Assembly (NCBI GenBank): GCA_001464385.1 | Contig: LNFB01000318.1 | Span: 1 to 64,000, forward strand | Length of the DNA stretch: 64,000 nucleotides | Reading direction: 5' to 3' | Source: Deltaproteobacteria bacterium Ga0077550 | GTDB lineage: Bacteria; Myxococcota_A; Polyangia; Nannocystales; Nannocystaceae | In this document: positions 17,245 to 27,309 of the stretch, piece after piece | How positions within the stretch are numbered: the stretch's first letter is position 1 | Layout of the letters: every line of letters begins with the position of its first letter | Program-made: the position numbers and the translations under genes | The notes under the pieces: model-generated | Told to the model about the DNA's origin: nothing | Databases searched by the model: none | The model's input: the letters and a program-made list of their open reading frames with translations, nothing else

Positions 17245-20057
17245 GTGCCGTCGCCCTGGCGCTGTGGCTGCGGGCCGCCGCCGCCGATACCGACACGGCC
17301 GCGCCGGCGCCCGCCGCCGGCACGGTCGAGACGTTCGAGTACACGGTACGCGACGGCGACACGTGTGCAGCGATCGCGAAGCGCTTCTTCGGCGACGCGA
17401 AACGCTACGACATCATCCACCAGTACAACCCGGGGATGGGCCCGACCCCGCACGACCTGAAGGCGGGGCGGATCCTGATCCTGCCCAAGGTCGCGACCGC
17501 GAAGAACTCGGGGCCCGATGCCGAGGTCACCGCGTCCAGACGACGCGTCGAGGCGCGCGCGGCCAACGAGGACGCGTGGCGCCTCGCGGCGATCGGGCTC
17601 GATCTGTTCCGCGGCTGGCGGGTGAACACGCTGCCCAAGGCCTCGGCCGAGCTGACGTTCCGCGACACATCCGTGCTCGAGCTGCGCGAGAACACCCTGG
17701 TCATCATCTTCGGATCGACGCAGACCTCCGCGCGGCGCACGACGACGGAGGCCTCGCTCGATCGCGGGGCGCTGCGCTCGCGCCTCGGCGAGCTGTCGGG
17801 CGGCGCGAGCCTGAAGGTCGAGATGCCGGCGGCGTCGGCCGAGCTCGAGGGCGGCCGCGCGCTCGTCACCGTCGACGACGCGGGCACCTCGCGGCTGGCC
17901 AACCACGGCAAGGGCAAGGCGAGCGTCGCCGACCGACCCAAGGTCAAGAAGAAGAAACCCAAGGCGGTGAAGGTCGCCGGCGGCATGGGCTCGAAGGTCG
18001 AGGCCGGCAAGACGCCGACGCCACCGCACCGGCTCCCGCCCGCGCCTGCGTGGGCGCCCGAGCAGCGCACGCGCTTCGTGTCGATCCCCGCCGCGGGCGC
18101 GAGCGTGGCGGCGTCGTGGGTGGCCGAGCCCAAGGCCGCGTCGTACCGAATCGAGGTGGCGCGCAAGCCCGATGGTCGCGACGTCGTGGCGGACGCGGTC
18201 GCGCCGGGCACCGTGACCGCGGTCGAGCTGCACGGGCTGCCGCCGGGCGAGTACTGGATGAGCGTCGCGTCGATCGACCGCGACAAGTTCGAGGGCATCC
18301 CGAACGACGCGCTCGCGCTGCGGGTGGTCGAGGGCGCGATGGTGCTGCCCGACGGCACCGCGTTCGCGCTGCCGGCCCCGGACGCCGACACCGACGCGAC
18401 CGCAGCGGCGCTCGACGTGCCGCGCGGCACGATCCTGCGCGCGCCCGCGGGCCTGACGTGTCGGCTCGGCGACGCGACGCCTGCCGCGGAGGTCACGCTC
18501 GTCGATCCCGGCACCGCGTCGGTGTCGTGCACCGAGTCCGAGGGCGGCGCGATCGCCAAGCTCGACGTCGACGTGCTGCCGTGGACGCTCGCGCTGCCCG
18601 AGGGCGCACCCGCCGTCGTGCCGCTCGTGGTCGCCGAGCCCCGCGACGTCGAGTTCTCCCTGGCGTCGGCGAGCTACTCGATCGCAGCGCTGCAGGTCGA
18701 CGCGCCCGCGGGGATCCGCGTCGGCGCGCCGGTGAGCCTCGGCGACGGCCGCTGGCGGGTGCAGCTCACCGCGGACGCTGCGACGCCGCCGGGCGAGCTC
18801 GTGCTGCGCACGCCGGCCGGCGTCGAGCTGCAGCGCATCGCGTACACCGTCGAGGCGCCCGTGGTCACGGCCCCGGTCGCGACGCCGAAGCGCGAGGGCC
18901 TCCGGTGGATCGAGCGCTGGACCCCCGAGCGCAACATGTGGGAGCTCGGGGTGTACGGCGGCGTGATGGTGCCGTCGCGGAACCTCGAGCTGTTCGAGGC
19001 CGATCCGATGCTGGTCGATCAGGGCTTCCAGCACCTGCGCCGCGTGGCCCCGGACTTCGGCGCGCGCGTCGGCTACTTCCCGCTGCGGGTGCTCGGCGTC
19101 GAGGTCGAGGGCGGCGCGATGCCGACGCGCACCGCGTCGGACGATCGCGCGACGCTGTTCACCGCGCGCGCGCACGTGATCGGCCGGCTCGGGCTGTCGA
19201 GCATCACGCCGTTCCTCCTCGCGGGTCTGGGCGTGGTCGGGGTGGACGGCGATCGTGCTGCGCTCGGCCGCGACGTCGACGCGGCGATGCACTTCGGCGG
19301 CGGACTCGAGATCTTCACCCACCGCCGCGTCGCGGTGCGCTTCGATGTGCGCGACGTGGTGACCGCGAAGCGTGGCGTGCGGGCGGGGCTGAGCAGTTCG
19401 TTCGAGGCGCTGCTGGGGTTGTCCGTGACGCTCGGTCGCAAGCACGGCGAGGGGCGATTGCCGGCGGGTCGACCGGTCGCGGCGACGCCGGTGGCCACGC
19501 CGATCGTCGAGGCGCCCGGGCCAGTGTCCGCGCCACAGCCGACGCCGACGCCCGAGCCCGCGCCGGTCGTGACGCCCCCGGCCGACCCGAACGCCGATCG
19601 CGACGGCGACGGGATCGTCGACGCGAGCGACGCGTGCGTCGACGCCCCCGAGACCGCCAACGGCTTCGACGACGCCGACGGCTGCCCCGACGAGCTGCCC
19701 AAGGCGCTCGCGGACTTCGCCGGCGTCATCGAGGGCATCGCCTTCGCCACCGCCAGCGACGTGATCACGCCCGGCTCCAAGCCGACGCTCGACCACGCGT
19801 TCGCGGTACTGAAGGAGTTCCCCACGGTGCGCGTGCGGATCGCCGGCCACACCGACAACGTCGGCAAGCGGGCCGCGAACGTCGACCTCTCGCAGCGCCG
19901 CGCTGCCGCGGTGCGCAAGTACCTGGTCGACGCCGGCATCGACGCCGCGCGCCTCGAGACCCGCGGCGCGGGGCCCGACGAGCCGGTGGCGTCGAACAAG
20001 ACGAAGGACGGGCGCGCGAAGAACCGGCGCATCGAGTTCGAGTTGATCGGCGGGTGA
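17241..20057 (+). CDS. LysM-FecR-OmpA envelope protein
   Basis: 938 residues. An N-terminal signal sequence is followed by a LysM domain (about 32-83; YTVRDGDT ... LILPK), which binds peptidoglycan. A FecR-like beta domain (about 110-205) comes next, then a basic linker (VKKKKPK) and fibronectin-like strands (about 265-345). Beyond these lies a barrel-like domain starting WTPERNMWELG (about 553-740). One thrombospondin-3/calcium repeat (about 782-818) and a C-terminal OmpA domain (about 828-936, GHTDNVGK, NRRIEFEL) end the protein. It shares its second half with the protein at 7415. Overlap with the kinase gene implies it is the envelope end of the same signalling unit. It ends one base from the convergent lipoprotein gene. 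Confidence 0.92.
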   Translation: MSAVALALWLRAAAADTDTAAPAPAAGTVETFEYTVRDGDTCAAIAKRFFGDAKRYDIIHQYNPGMGPTPHDLKAGRILILPKVATAKNSGPDAEVTASRRRVEARAANEDAWRLAAIGLDLFRGWRVNTLPKASAELTFRDTSVLELRENTLVIIFGSTQTSARRTTTEASLDRGALRSRLGELSGGASLKVEMPAASAELEGGRALVTVDDAGTSRLANHGKGKASVADRPKVKKKKPKAVKVAGGMGSKVEAGKTPTPPHRLPPAPAWAPEQRTRFVSIPAAGASVAASWVAEPKAASYRIEVARKPDGRDVVADAVAPGTVTAVELHGLPPGEYWMSVASIDRDKFEGIPNDALALRVVEGAMVLPDGTAFALPAPDADTDATAAALDVPRGTILRAPAGLTCRLGDATPAAEVTLVDPGTASVSCTESEGGAIAKLDVDVLPWTLALPEGAPAVVPLVVAEPRDVEFSLASASYSIAALQVDAPAGIRVGAPVSLGDGRWRVQLTADAATPPGELVLRTPAGVELQRIAYTVEAPVVTAPVATPKREGLRWIERWTPERNMWELGVYGGVMVPSRNLELFEADPMLVDQGFQHLRRVAPDFGARVGYFPLRVLGVEVEGGAMPTRTASDDRATLFTARAHVIGRLGLSSITPFLLAGLGVVGVDGDRAALGRDVDAAMHFGGGLEIFTHRRVAVRFDVRDVVTAKRGVRAGLSSSFEALLGLSVTLGRKHGEGRLPAGRPVAATPVATPIVEAPGPVSAPQPTPTPEPAPVVTPPADPNADRDGDGIVDASDACVDAPETANGFDDADGCPDELPKALADFAGVIEGIAFATASDVITPGSKPTLDHAFAVLKEFPTVRVRIAGHTDNVGKRAANVDLSQRRAAAVRKYLVDAGIDAARLETRGAGPDEPVASNKTKDGRAKNRRIEFELIGG

Positions 20058-20058
20058 A

Positions 20059-21582
20059 TCACCCGTCGGTCGCCAACTCGAGCACCGGCGCATCGTCCAA
20101 CTGCGCGTAGTTCCCGAGCTGGTAGAACGCGTCCCCCTCTGCGTCCTGCAACTCGCAGGTCCCGTCCTCTCCCAGCCTGTACACCGACCCGTCCCACGGG
20201 CCAACGACGTTCTGCAGGCTCTCGACCCGGATCCCACCGCAGTCCTCGCGCTCCATCCGCGTGATGCGGGTGAAGCCCGGGTCCGATGCGCTGCCCTCCA
20301 AGAGCGGCGTCTCCGAGCACTCGGCGTCGCCCCAAAACCGGAGTTCCTCCGTGGGGCTCACGAATGGCGCCGGGAAGCAGCGCAGCGTGCCGTCGTCGTC
20401 CGTCGCCGGCTCACAGCCCTGGTCGAGGACCGCATCGAACCAACGATTGCCCGACCGCGTCGTGCCGGGGAGGACGAGGACCTCGCCATCGCCGGTGATG
20501 CCCCGTCGCCGCACGCGCCCCGGATCGTCGGCGACGACCCGCTCGAAGCGCGGGCCCTCGATCGGCGTGATCTCTTCGCCGATCGGGTGATACGAGTAGG
20601 TGTCGAAGGTGAACGGCACGAACGGTTCGCACGTGTCGCCGGTTCCGCGCTCGAACATCGGCCCCTCCCACGCGTCTCCCACCGCTCGCCAGGTCTCCCC
20701 GCCCGAAAAGGCCTGCAGGGTCGGCTGCTCGCAAGTGCCGTCGTCCGGGATCGCGAGCAGGCTGTTCGAGCACGCGTCGTCGGCGAAGCCGCGCGGCATC
20801 ATCGACGGCAGCTGGCAGGTCAACGCGTCGTCGCCGACGACGTAGGACGACCCGAGCACGCAGACCGTCGCAGTGCGCGGATCCATGAGCCGCTCCCGGA
20901 CGAACGCGCCGTCCTCGGCGACGAGCGCCCGCACCTGCACGCTGCCACGGGTCTCGACGACGACGGCCGCGGCGACGAACTCGTCGTCGTCGATCGGGGT
21001 CAACGCATGGCGCTCCGGATATGCGTCCCCATTGCACTGCCCCCGGAACGCACTGAACTCCCCCACGTCGCCGCTGCCGATCGGCGCGCCGCGCAGGTAC
21101 GCCTGATATCGGGGCCCCTCCGTGCAGTCGGCGGCGCCGGGCACCAGCCCACGCACGCGCGTCGGCGCGGCCGCGCAAGCCTCGAACCCCAGCGCGGGCT
21201 CGGTGCAATCCTCGCCGGTGAAGCCCACCGTGACGCCGTCGACGTCCAGCGGCAGGCACCGCGGCGTGCCCACCGAGTCGCGCACGAACTCGCAGTCGAT
21301 CCCCAGCTCGCCGTCGTACCAGTGCACGAGCTGCGTCACGCCGTCCTCGGTGCGCTCGATCACCGGCTTCAGACGCGTCCCGGCGCCGTACGGGCCCTCG
21401 CCCGGGATCGTCGGCGGCGGCGCGTCGCCGGTCGACGTGTCCGCGTTGGTGGTGCCACCGTCGTCGGTGCCGGCCGGATCGCCGCTGGTGTCGGAAGCCT
21501 CGCCGTCGCCGTGGGAGATCCGCTCCGGCCCGCAGGCGATCAGCAGCAACAGTCCGGTCCCCATCGTTCGTCGCGTCATCAT
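20059..21582 (-). CDS. Surface lipoprotein 1 of a twin pair (ECF regulon)
   Basis: 507 residues. A short signal peptide ends in LLLIACGPERIS, a clear lipobox, followed by a Gly/Asp/Thr linker. The rest is a repetitive extracytoplasmic domain with paired Cys and recurring FVRDSVG, VRGLVPGAADC and GNYAQLDDAP segments. No known family was recognised. It is about the same length as, and clearly paralogous to, the upstream lipoprotein at 21652, from N-terminal CGP-RISHGDGE to the C-terminal LDDAP-LEL. It has its own upstream GGAAAC-N16-GGCT element exactly eight bases before the ATG, so it can be transcribed separately from the operon. Confidence 0.85.
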   Translation of the reverse strand: MMTRRTMGTGLLLLIACGPERISHGDGEASDTSGDPAGTDDGGTTNADTSTGDAPPPTIPGEGPYGAGTRLKPVIERTEDGVTQLVHWYDGELGIDCEFVRDSVGTPRCLPLDVDGVTVGFTGEDCTEPALGFEACAAAPTRVRGLVPGAADCTEGPRYQAYLRGAPIGSGDVGEFSAFRGQCNGDAYPERHALTPIDDDEFVAAAVVVETRGSVQVRALVAEDGAFVRERLMDPRTATVCVLGSSYVVGDDALTCQLPSMMPRGFADDACSNSLLAIPDDGTCEQPTLQAFSGGETWRAVGDAWEGPMFERGTGDTCEPFVPFTFDTYSYHPIGEEITPIEGPRFERVVADDPGRVRRRGITGDGEVLVLPGTTRSGNRWFDAVLDQGCEPATDDDGTLRCFPAPFVSPTEELRFWGDAECSETPLLEGSASDPGFTRITRMEREDCGGIRVESLQNVVGPWDGSVYRLGEDGTCELQDAEGDAFYQLGNYAQLDDAPVLELATDG

Positions 21583-21590
21583 GATCGTCC

Positions 21591-21616
21591 AGCCGAGATC
21601 GGGGCCACGGGTTTCC
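21591..21616 (-). promoter_or_regulatory. ECF-type promoter of lipoprotein 1
   Basis: On the minus strand GGAAAC (21616-21611), 16 bases, then GGCT (21594-21591), followed by eight bases and the ATG at 21582. Hexamer, spacer and tetramer match the elements before the ECF sigma gene (26113-26138) and lipoprotein 2 (23205-23230). GGAA(A)C is a typical -35 for ECF sigma factors. The short -10 to ATG distance suggests a leaderless or almost leaderless mRNA. Confidence 0.65.
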
Positions 21617-21651
21617 TGCGTCGCGCGGCGTTCATCCCAGACTTCGTCCGC

Positions 21652-23192
21652 TCAAGCGTCGGCGACGAGCTCGAGCAACGGCGCGTCGTCGAGCTGCGCG
21701 TAGTTGCCGAGCTGGTAGACCGAGACGAAGTCAGGGATATCGTCGAGCTCGCACGCCCCGTCGTCGGTCAAGCGATACGCCGGGGCGTCCCACGGGCCGA
21801 CGACGTTCTGCAGGCTCTCGACCTGGGCGACGCCACAGTCGTCGAACGTGACGCGCGTCATGCGAGTGAATGCGTTCGTGGGCTGCTCCGCCATCTCGAA
21901 CAACGGCGTCGTCGAGCACTCGGGATCCCCCCAGGCATCGACCTGGTTCGGCCCCGCGAATGGCAGCGGGAAGCACCGCTGCGTCCCCTGGTCGTCGTCG
22001 GCCGGCCTGCAGGCCTGGTCCAGCAGCGAATCGTGCCAGCGAGCCATGTCGTCGTACGGCGACGACGAGAAGGCGCCTGGCAGCACGAGGGTCTCACCAT
22101 CGCCGACCAGACCGACGCGTCGCAGACGGCCGGGATCCTCCGCGACGGGCTCCGCCACGAGCATGATCGGCTCGACCGGATCGATCGGCGCGCTGAGCTG
22201 GTGATACGTGAACGGATCGAAGAGCGGCGCCTCGGCGGGCATGCACGCCCCCTCGACGCCGACCTCGTACTTCGGCCCCTCCCACAGCTCCCCGGGGCCA
22301 TACCACGCGTCCTCGATGCGGATGACTCTCGACTCCGGCGACGCACAGGTGCCGTCGTCCGCGAGGGCATAGACGGCGCTCGTGCATGCCGGGTCGGAGA
22401 AGCCGCGGCTCCCTGCGGCCGGCGGATAGCAGCGCAGCCCGTCGGCATCGACGTCCATGGTCTGCCACACCGGGCACACCGTCCCGAACCGGGGATGAAC
22501 CACGCGATCGCGGACGAACGCGCCGTCCTCGGCGACGATCGCCCGCACCTGCATGCTCCCCCGCGCCTCGATCACGGGGACACCGGCGACGAACATCTCG
22601 TCAGGCACCGGCTCCAAGGCGTAGCGCTCGGTGAAGTCGGTGGCGAACGAACCGCACGACCCGGAGGACGCATCGAAGCGCCCCACTTCGCCGGCCCCGA
22701 TCGGTCCGCCGCGGAGGTACGCTTGATGGCGCGGTCCGTCGCTGCAGTCGGCGGCGCCCGGCACGACACCGCGCACGTGGCTCCCGACGCTCCCGCACGA
22801 CGGGACCCCGACGACGGGCCCCGTGCACGCCTCGTCGCCGAACCCGACCACACCGGTGGGCGACTCGACCGGCAGACACCGCTGCGCCCCGACCGAGTCG
22901 CGCACGAACTCGCAGTCGATGCCGAGGTCATTGTCGTGCCAGTACCGGAACTGCGTGATGCCGTCCTCGGTGCGCTCGACCACCGGCACCAACCGCGTGC
23001 CGGCGCCGTAGGGGCCGTCGCCAGGGATCATGGGTGGTGGCGGCTCGCCGGTCGACGTGTCCGCGTTCCCGGTGCCACCGTCGGTGGTCGTCGAATCACC
23101 GGCGCTGCCCGTGCCTTCACCATCGCCGTGCGAGATCCGATCCGGCCCGCACGCCGCCACCATCGCCACCATCGCCACTGCTCGTCGCATCA

Positions 23193-23196
<4 letters not shown>
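21652..23196 (-). CDS. Surface lipoprotein 2 of a twin pair (ECF regulon)
   Basis: 514 residues from the first of three consecutive ATG codons; the second and third are also possible starts. The lipobox VAACGPDRIS is followed by a Gly/Thr/Asp linker and a Cys-rich extracytoplasmic domain. That domain is paralogous over its whole length to the lipoprotein at 20059 (shared FVRDSVGAQRCLP, GPYGAGTRL, ESLQNVVGPWD). This is a tandem duplication whose copies have diverged considerably. Its start overlaps the stop of the predicted barrel gene, and an ECF-type element lies inside the 3' end of that gene. Function unknown; likely surface exposed. Confidence 0.85.
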
Positions 23197-24422
<1,226 letters not shown>

Positions 24423-24444
24423 GCGTTCGTGCCTGCGCGCGCGC

Positions 24445-25491
24445 CTACGGCTCCGTGCAGCGGGCGCTCGCCATGTGCTCGCCGATCGACGCGGCGTGGT
24501 CGCCCGCGCCGAACCGCGCGAGGTGGCCGCGCCAGTACGCGCACACCTCGTCGGGTCGATCCGCCCGCGTCCGCAGCGTGCCCTCCTCGAACGAGAGCAC
24601 CTCGGCGACGGCGGGATCGTCGACCGATCGACGCACGCGCACGAGCTCGGCGATCGCGTCGTCGTAGCGGCCCGCGCGACGCAGCCCGGCCACGCGCTCG
24701 AGGGCGGCGTCGACGTCGACGGGCGCGCGGGTGGGCTTCGCCGCGGGTCGCGTGGGGCCCGGCGTCGCGGCCGGCGTCGACGCGGGCAGTGCCGCGGCCT
24801 CGGCGAGCACCCGCGTCGCGTCCCAGCCCAGCCGCTGACCCGGCGCCACGCGGTGCTCGGCCCCGTCGCGATCGACGAACGCGATCGCCCCCTCGAGCAG
24901 GTCGACGTGGCCGCCGTCGCCGCGCTGCGTCACCACGAAGCGGGTGCCGATCACCTCGATCGCGCCCGCGGCGACCTCGACCCGCACGCGCGGCTGGCCC
25001 TGCGCCACCCGATCGACGAGGAACAGCGCGACGCCGTCGACGACCCGCACGCCGCGGTCCGCCGACACCAGCGTCGCGGCGCCCCACACGTCGATCGACA
25101 GCGACGGCGCGCGCAGGCGCAGCCGACAGTCACCGCGCACCGACAGCGTCGCGTCGCCCTCGAGCGCGCACGCGGGCTCCGCCTCGAGTCGGCCGTCCCA
25201 GCGCGTCGCGATCGCGGGCGCGACGATCGGAGGCTCCGTGACGATCGCCGGCACGACGGCGATCACCGGCGCCGTGTCCCCGTCGATCGTCGCCCCCGAT
25301 GACCAACGCCGCCCGAGCGCGAACGCCAGGACCACCGCCGCGGTCGCGACCACCAGCGCGATCCCGAGGTGCCGCCGCCCCGCGCGGGCCTCGGCGCTGG
25401 CGACGATGCGCGCGTGCAGCCCCGTCGGCAGCGGCACGGCGGCGAGGGCCGCGTCGAGCTCGCGCAGCTGGGCCTCGTCGCGGTCATCCAT
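24445..25491 (-). CDS. FecR-type anti-sigma / signal transducer
   Basis: 348 residues. A short cytoplasmic helical part (about 1-38) would bind the sigma factor. One transmembrane helix follows (about 42-60, LGIALVVATAAVVLAFAL). The periplasmic FecR domain (about 105-225) contains GAIEVIGTRFVV, VDLLEGAIAF and VAPGQRL. The last about 100 residues are helical and may hold a tetratricopeptide-like motif (GRYDDAIAEL). Such proteins hold ECF sigma factors inactive until an outer-membrane signal arrives. The start overlaps the end of the sigma gene by eight bases, so the two are translationally coupled. Confidence 0.9.
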   Translation of the reverse strand: MDDRDEAQLRELDAALAAVPLPTGLHARIVASAEARAGRRHLGIALVVATAAVVLAFALGRRWSSGATIDGDTAPVIAVVPAIVTEPPIVAPAIATRWDGRLEAEPACALEGDATLSVRGDCRLRLRAPSLSIDVWGAATLVSADRGVRVVDGVALFLVDRVAQGQPRVRVEVAAGAIEVIGTRFVVTQRGDGGHVDLLEGAIAFVDRDGAEHRVAPGQRLGWDATRVLAEAAALPASTPAATPGPTRPAAKPTRAPVDVDAALERVAGLRRAGRYDDAIAELVRVRRSVDDPAVAEVLSFEEGTLRTRADRPDEVCAYWRGHLARFGAGDHAASIGEHMASARCTEP

Positions 25492-26086
25492 GATCGCGCT
25501 CCCGGTCGGGGTCGGTCTCCCGGTGGGTGTCGGACTCGGCGCGCGCCCGGGCGACCGCGTCGTCGGCCCGCTGCAGCAGCTTGCACACGTAGCTCTTGCC
25601 GAAGCCGAGGGCCTCGGCGATCTCGGGCTGCGACATCCCGTCGACGTGGCGCATCCAGAAGCACACGCGCTGCGCGTCGGGCAGTCGGCTCACAACCTCG
25701 AAGATCGCACCGAGCTCGCCGTGGACCACCCGCGCCCGCTCGGGGTCGTCCGCCGTTCGCTCCGGCGTCGCGAGCAGCCACCGCACGACGGGCAGGCCGA
25801 GCCACCGCTCGCGCCGCAGCCGGTTGAGGCTCCGGCTCGTCGTCGCGCGGTAGATCCAGCCCGCCGGGTTGTCCATGCCCGCCAGCCGCTCGGCGTGCCG
25901 ATGCACCTCGAGGTAGACGTCGTGCACGAGGTCCTCGGCCCACTGCCGGTCGCCCCGGCCGTACCGCAACGCGAGCTTGAACGCCATCGGTGCGTGCTCG
26001 CGGTACAGCCGCGCGACGATCTGCTCGCGCGTGGCGGCCACGGGTGCGGCCTCGATCCCTCGGGGGGTGGAGCTCACGGCATGCAC
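25484..26086 (-). CDS. ECF RNA polymerase sigma factor, autoregulated
   Basis: About 200 residues. Region 2 (LYREHAPMAFKLALRYG ... WAEDLVHDVYLEV ... GWIYRATTSRSLN) and region 4 (LPDAQRVCFWMRHVDGM, SQPEIAEALGFGKSYVCKLL) are complete. No ATG is suitably placed. I favour the GTG at 26086, which lies about 18 bases after the predicted transcription start; GTG 26077 is an alternative. A longer open frame to 26224 would cross the promoter and is not favoured. It directs RNA polymerase, most likely to its own promoter and to the two lipoprotein genes. It is the first gene of a five-gene leftward operon. Confidence 0.9.
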   Translation of the reverse strand: MHAVSSTPRGIEAAPVAATREQIVARLYREHAPMAFKLALRYGRGDRQWAEDLVHDVYLEVHRHAERLAGMDNPAGWIYRATTSRSLNRLRRERWLGLPVVRWLLATPERTADDPERARVVHGELGAIFEVVSRLPDAQRVCFWMRHVDGMSQPEIAEALGFGKSYVCKLLQRADDAVARARAESDTHRETDPDRERDHG

Positions 26087-26112
26087 GGCGGATCCGACGG
26101 GGACCGCGGGAT

Positions 26113-26138
26113 AGCCAACGGACGGGCCCGGAGTTTCC
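26113..26138 (-). promoter_or_regulatory. ECF-type autoregulatory promoter of the sigma gene
   Basis: Minus strand GGAAAC (26138-26133), 16 bases, GGCT (26116-26113), in the otherwise gene-free region upstream of the sigma start. It is the same bipartite element, with equal spacing, as the ones before lipoproteins 1 and 2, which implies positive autoregulation of the ECF sigma factor. Confidence 0.65.
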
Positions 26139-26230
26139 TGCACCCCCGAAGGTTTTTCCTCCCCCACCGCGGGGTCACCGCGAAGCGGCCCGCAGGCTCG
26201 TTGCGGGCCCGTGCGGTCGAGCACGCGTCG

Positions 26231-26815
26231 CTACTCGGGTGGGTCGTCGCCGAAGAGCGCGCCGACGGGGAGCTCGATCGCGTCGAACGGCTCGGGGCGG
26301 ACGGTCTCGCCCCGCTCGGCTCGCAGCACCGTGATGTAGCCCGCCTCGCTCCAACGCATCACCGTCAGCGTCGCGTCGCGCGGATCGACGAGCCAGTAGT
26401 GAGGCACGTTCGCGCGGTGATACAGGCGCAGCTTCTTCACCGTGTCGTTGTTCGCGTTGCGCGGCGAGACCACCTCGCAGATCCAGTCGGGTCGATCGGT
26501 CACCGGAGACCCCGTCGGGCGCACGGGCACGCGCTCGCGTCGCCATCCGAGGACGTCCGGGCGGACGACCTCGAGGGAGAGCGCCACCTCCACCTCGGTC
26601 GCGATCCACCAGCCGCCCGGACCACCGCCGCCGCCGCCGCGACGTTGGTACGCCGGCAGGATCGCGCTCGCGACCCCCGCCTGCGCCGCCCCGTGCTCGC
26701 CGGTCGGCGTGGCCTTCTCGACGATCTCGCCGCCGAGCAGCTCGTGGAACCGCCGCTCGGCGGGGATCGCCAAGAACTCCGCGAGGGTGGCGCTTCGCGT
26801 CGCCTTCGAGGTCAC
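26231..26815 (-). CDS. Uma2/DUF820 family putative endonuclease
   Basis: 194 residues from GTG 26815, which has GGGGATC upstream and gives the family-typical N-terminus SATLAEFLAIPAERRFHEL. The restriction-endonuclease-like core shows Asp in PDVLGW, Glu in PDWICEVVSP, and the following YHRANVPHYWLVDP segment with the usual KLRLY. Uma2 proteins are widespread in cyanobacteria and myxobacteria, but their function is not established. A GTG at 26866 would overlap the stop of the dehalogenase-like fragment (GTGA) and add 17 residues. It is the last gene of the leftward group 26231-27306. Confidence 0.85.
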   Translation of the reverse strand: MTSKATRSATLAEFLAIPAERRFHELLGGEIVEKATPTGEHGAAQAGVASAILPAYQRRGGGGGGPGGWWIATEVEVALSLEVVRPDVLGWRRERVPVRPTGSPVTDRPDWICEVVSPRNANNDTVKKLRLYHRANVPHYWLVDPRDATLTVMRWSEAGYITVLRAERGETVRPEPFDAIELPVGALFGDDPPE

Positions 26816-26862
26816 GTCGACAGGATCCCCGGGCTCGACGCCCCGTGCAAGCTCCCGAGGGG

Positions 26863-27306
26863 TCACCGCGTCCGGGCGTGGGATGCGGCGAAGGTCGCGA
26901 TCGCCCGGCCGATCGCCGCGGGTTGGTCCTCGGCGAGGAAGTGCCGCCCCCGGCCCACGTCGACCAGCGTCGTGTTCGCGAACTCCCGCCCGATCCGCCG
27001 CGCCGTCGCCGGACCGATCAGCATGCCGGGTCGCGCGTGGAGCAGCAGCTTGGGCACCTTCGACGCCGCGAGCCACGTGGCGTAGCCGTCCATGATCCCC
27101 GGCGGATCCCAGGGGTCTCGGCTGCGCCCCTTCGCGGGCATCGCTGCGGGTCCGAAGGGCAGGAGCACGCGTCGCCGCGTGTCCTCGTCGGCGAGCGCTG
27201 CGCGATACTCCGCGAGCGCAGCGTCGTCGAGCCGACGCACGGTCCCCATCTTCGCGAGCATCATCTCGACCATGATGTTGCGGCGCACGACGTACTTCTC
27301 CGCGTC
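26863..27306 (-). pseudogene. Haloalkane dehalogenase-like alpha/beta hydrolase, C-terminal half only
   Basis: About 148 residues align by eye with the last half of haloalkane dehalogenases: the cap segment EKYVVRRNIMVE, then LAEYRAAL, then WLAASKVPKLLLHARPG. The catalytic His sits in GRGRHFLAEDQPAAIG, the counterpart of the family's HFIQEDSPDEIG. The first half, with the nucleophile Asp and acid residue, is absent. Immediately upstream (about 27303-27310) the sequence turns into a LysR gene on the other strand. The fragment cannot form an active site and is probably dead, although the frame remains open upstream. Confidence 0.75.
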
Positions 27307-27309
27307 GTC

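Noticed and set aside
16923-20237. Very long open frames opposite real genes (also at 38099-41143 minus, 57581-60631 plus and 11865-14075 plus).
   Set aside because: They lie antisense to or out of frame with genes that have clear domains. They are Arg/Ala/Pro-rich and arise because GC-rich codons rarely give stops in other frames.
26087-26224. Longer N-terminus for the ECF sigma factor.
   Set aside because: It would translate across the GGAAAC-N16-GGCT promoter, has no sigma-factor similarity and exceeds the usual family length.
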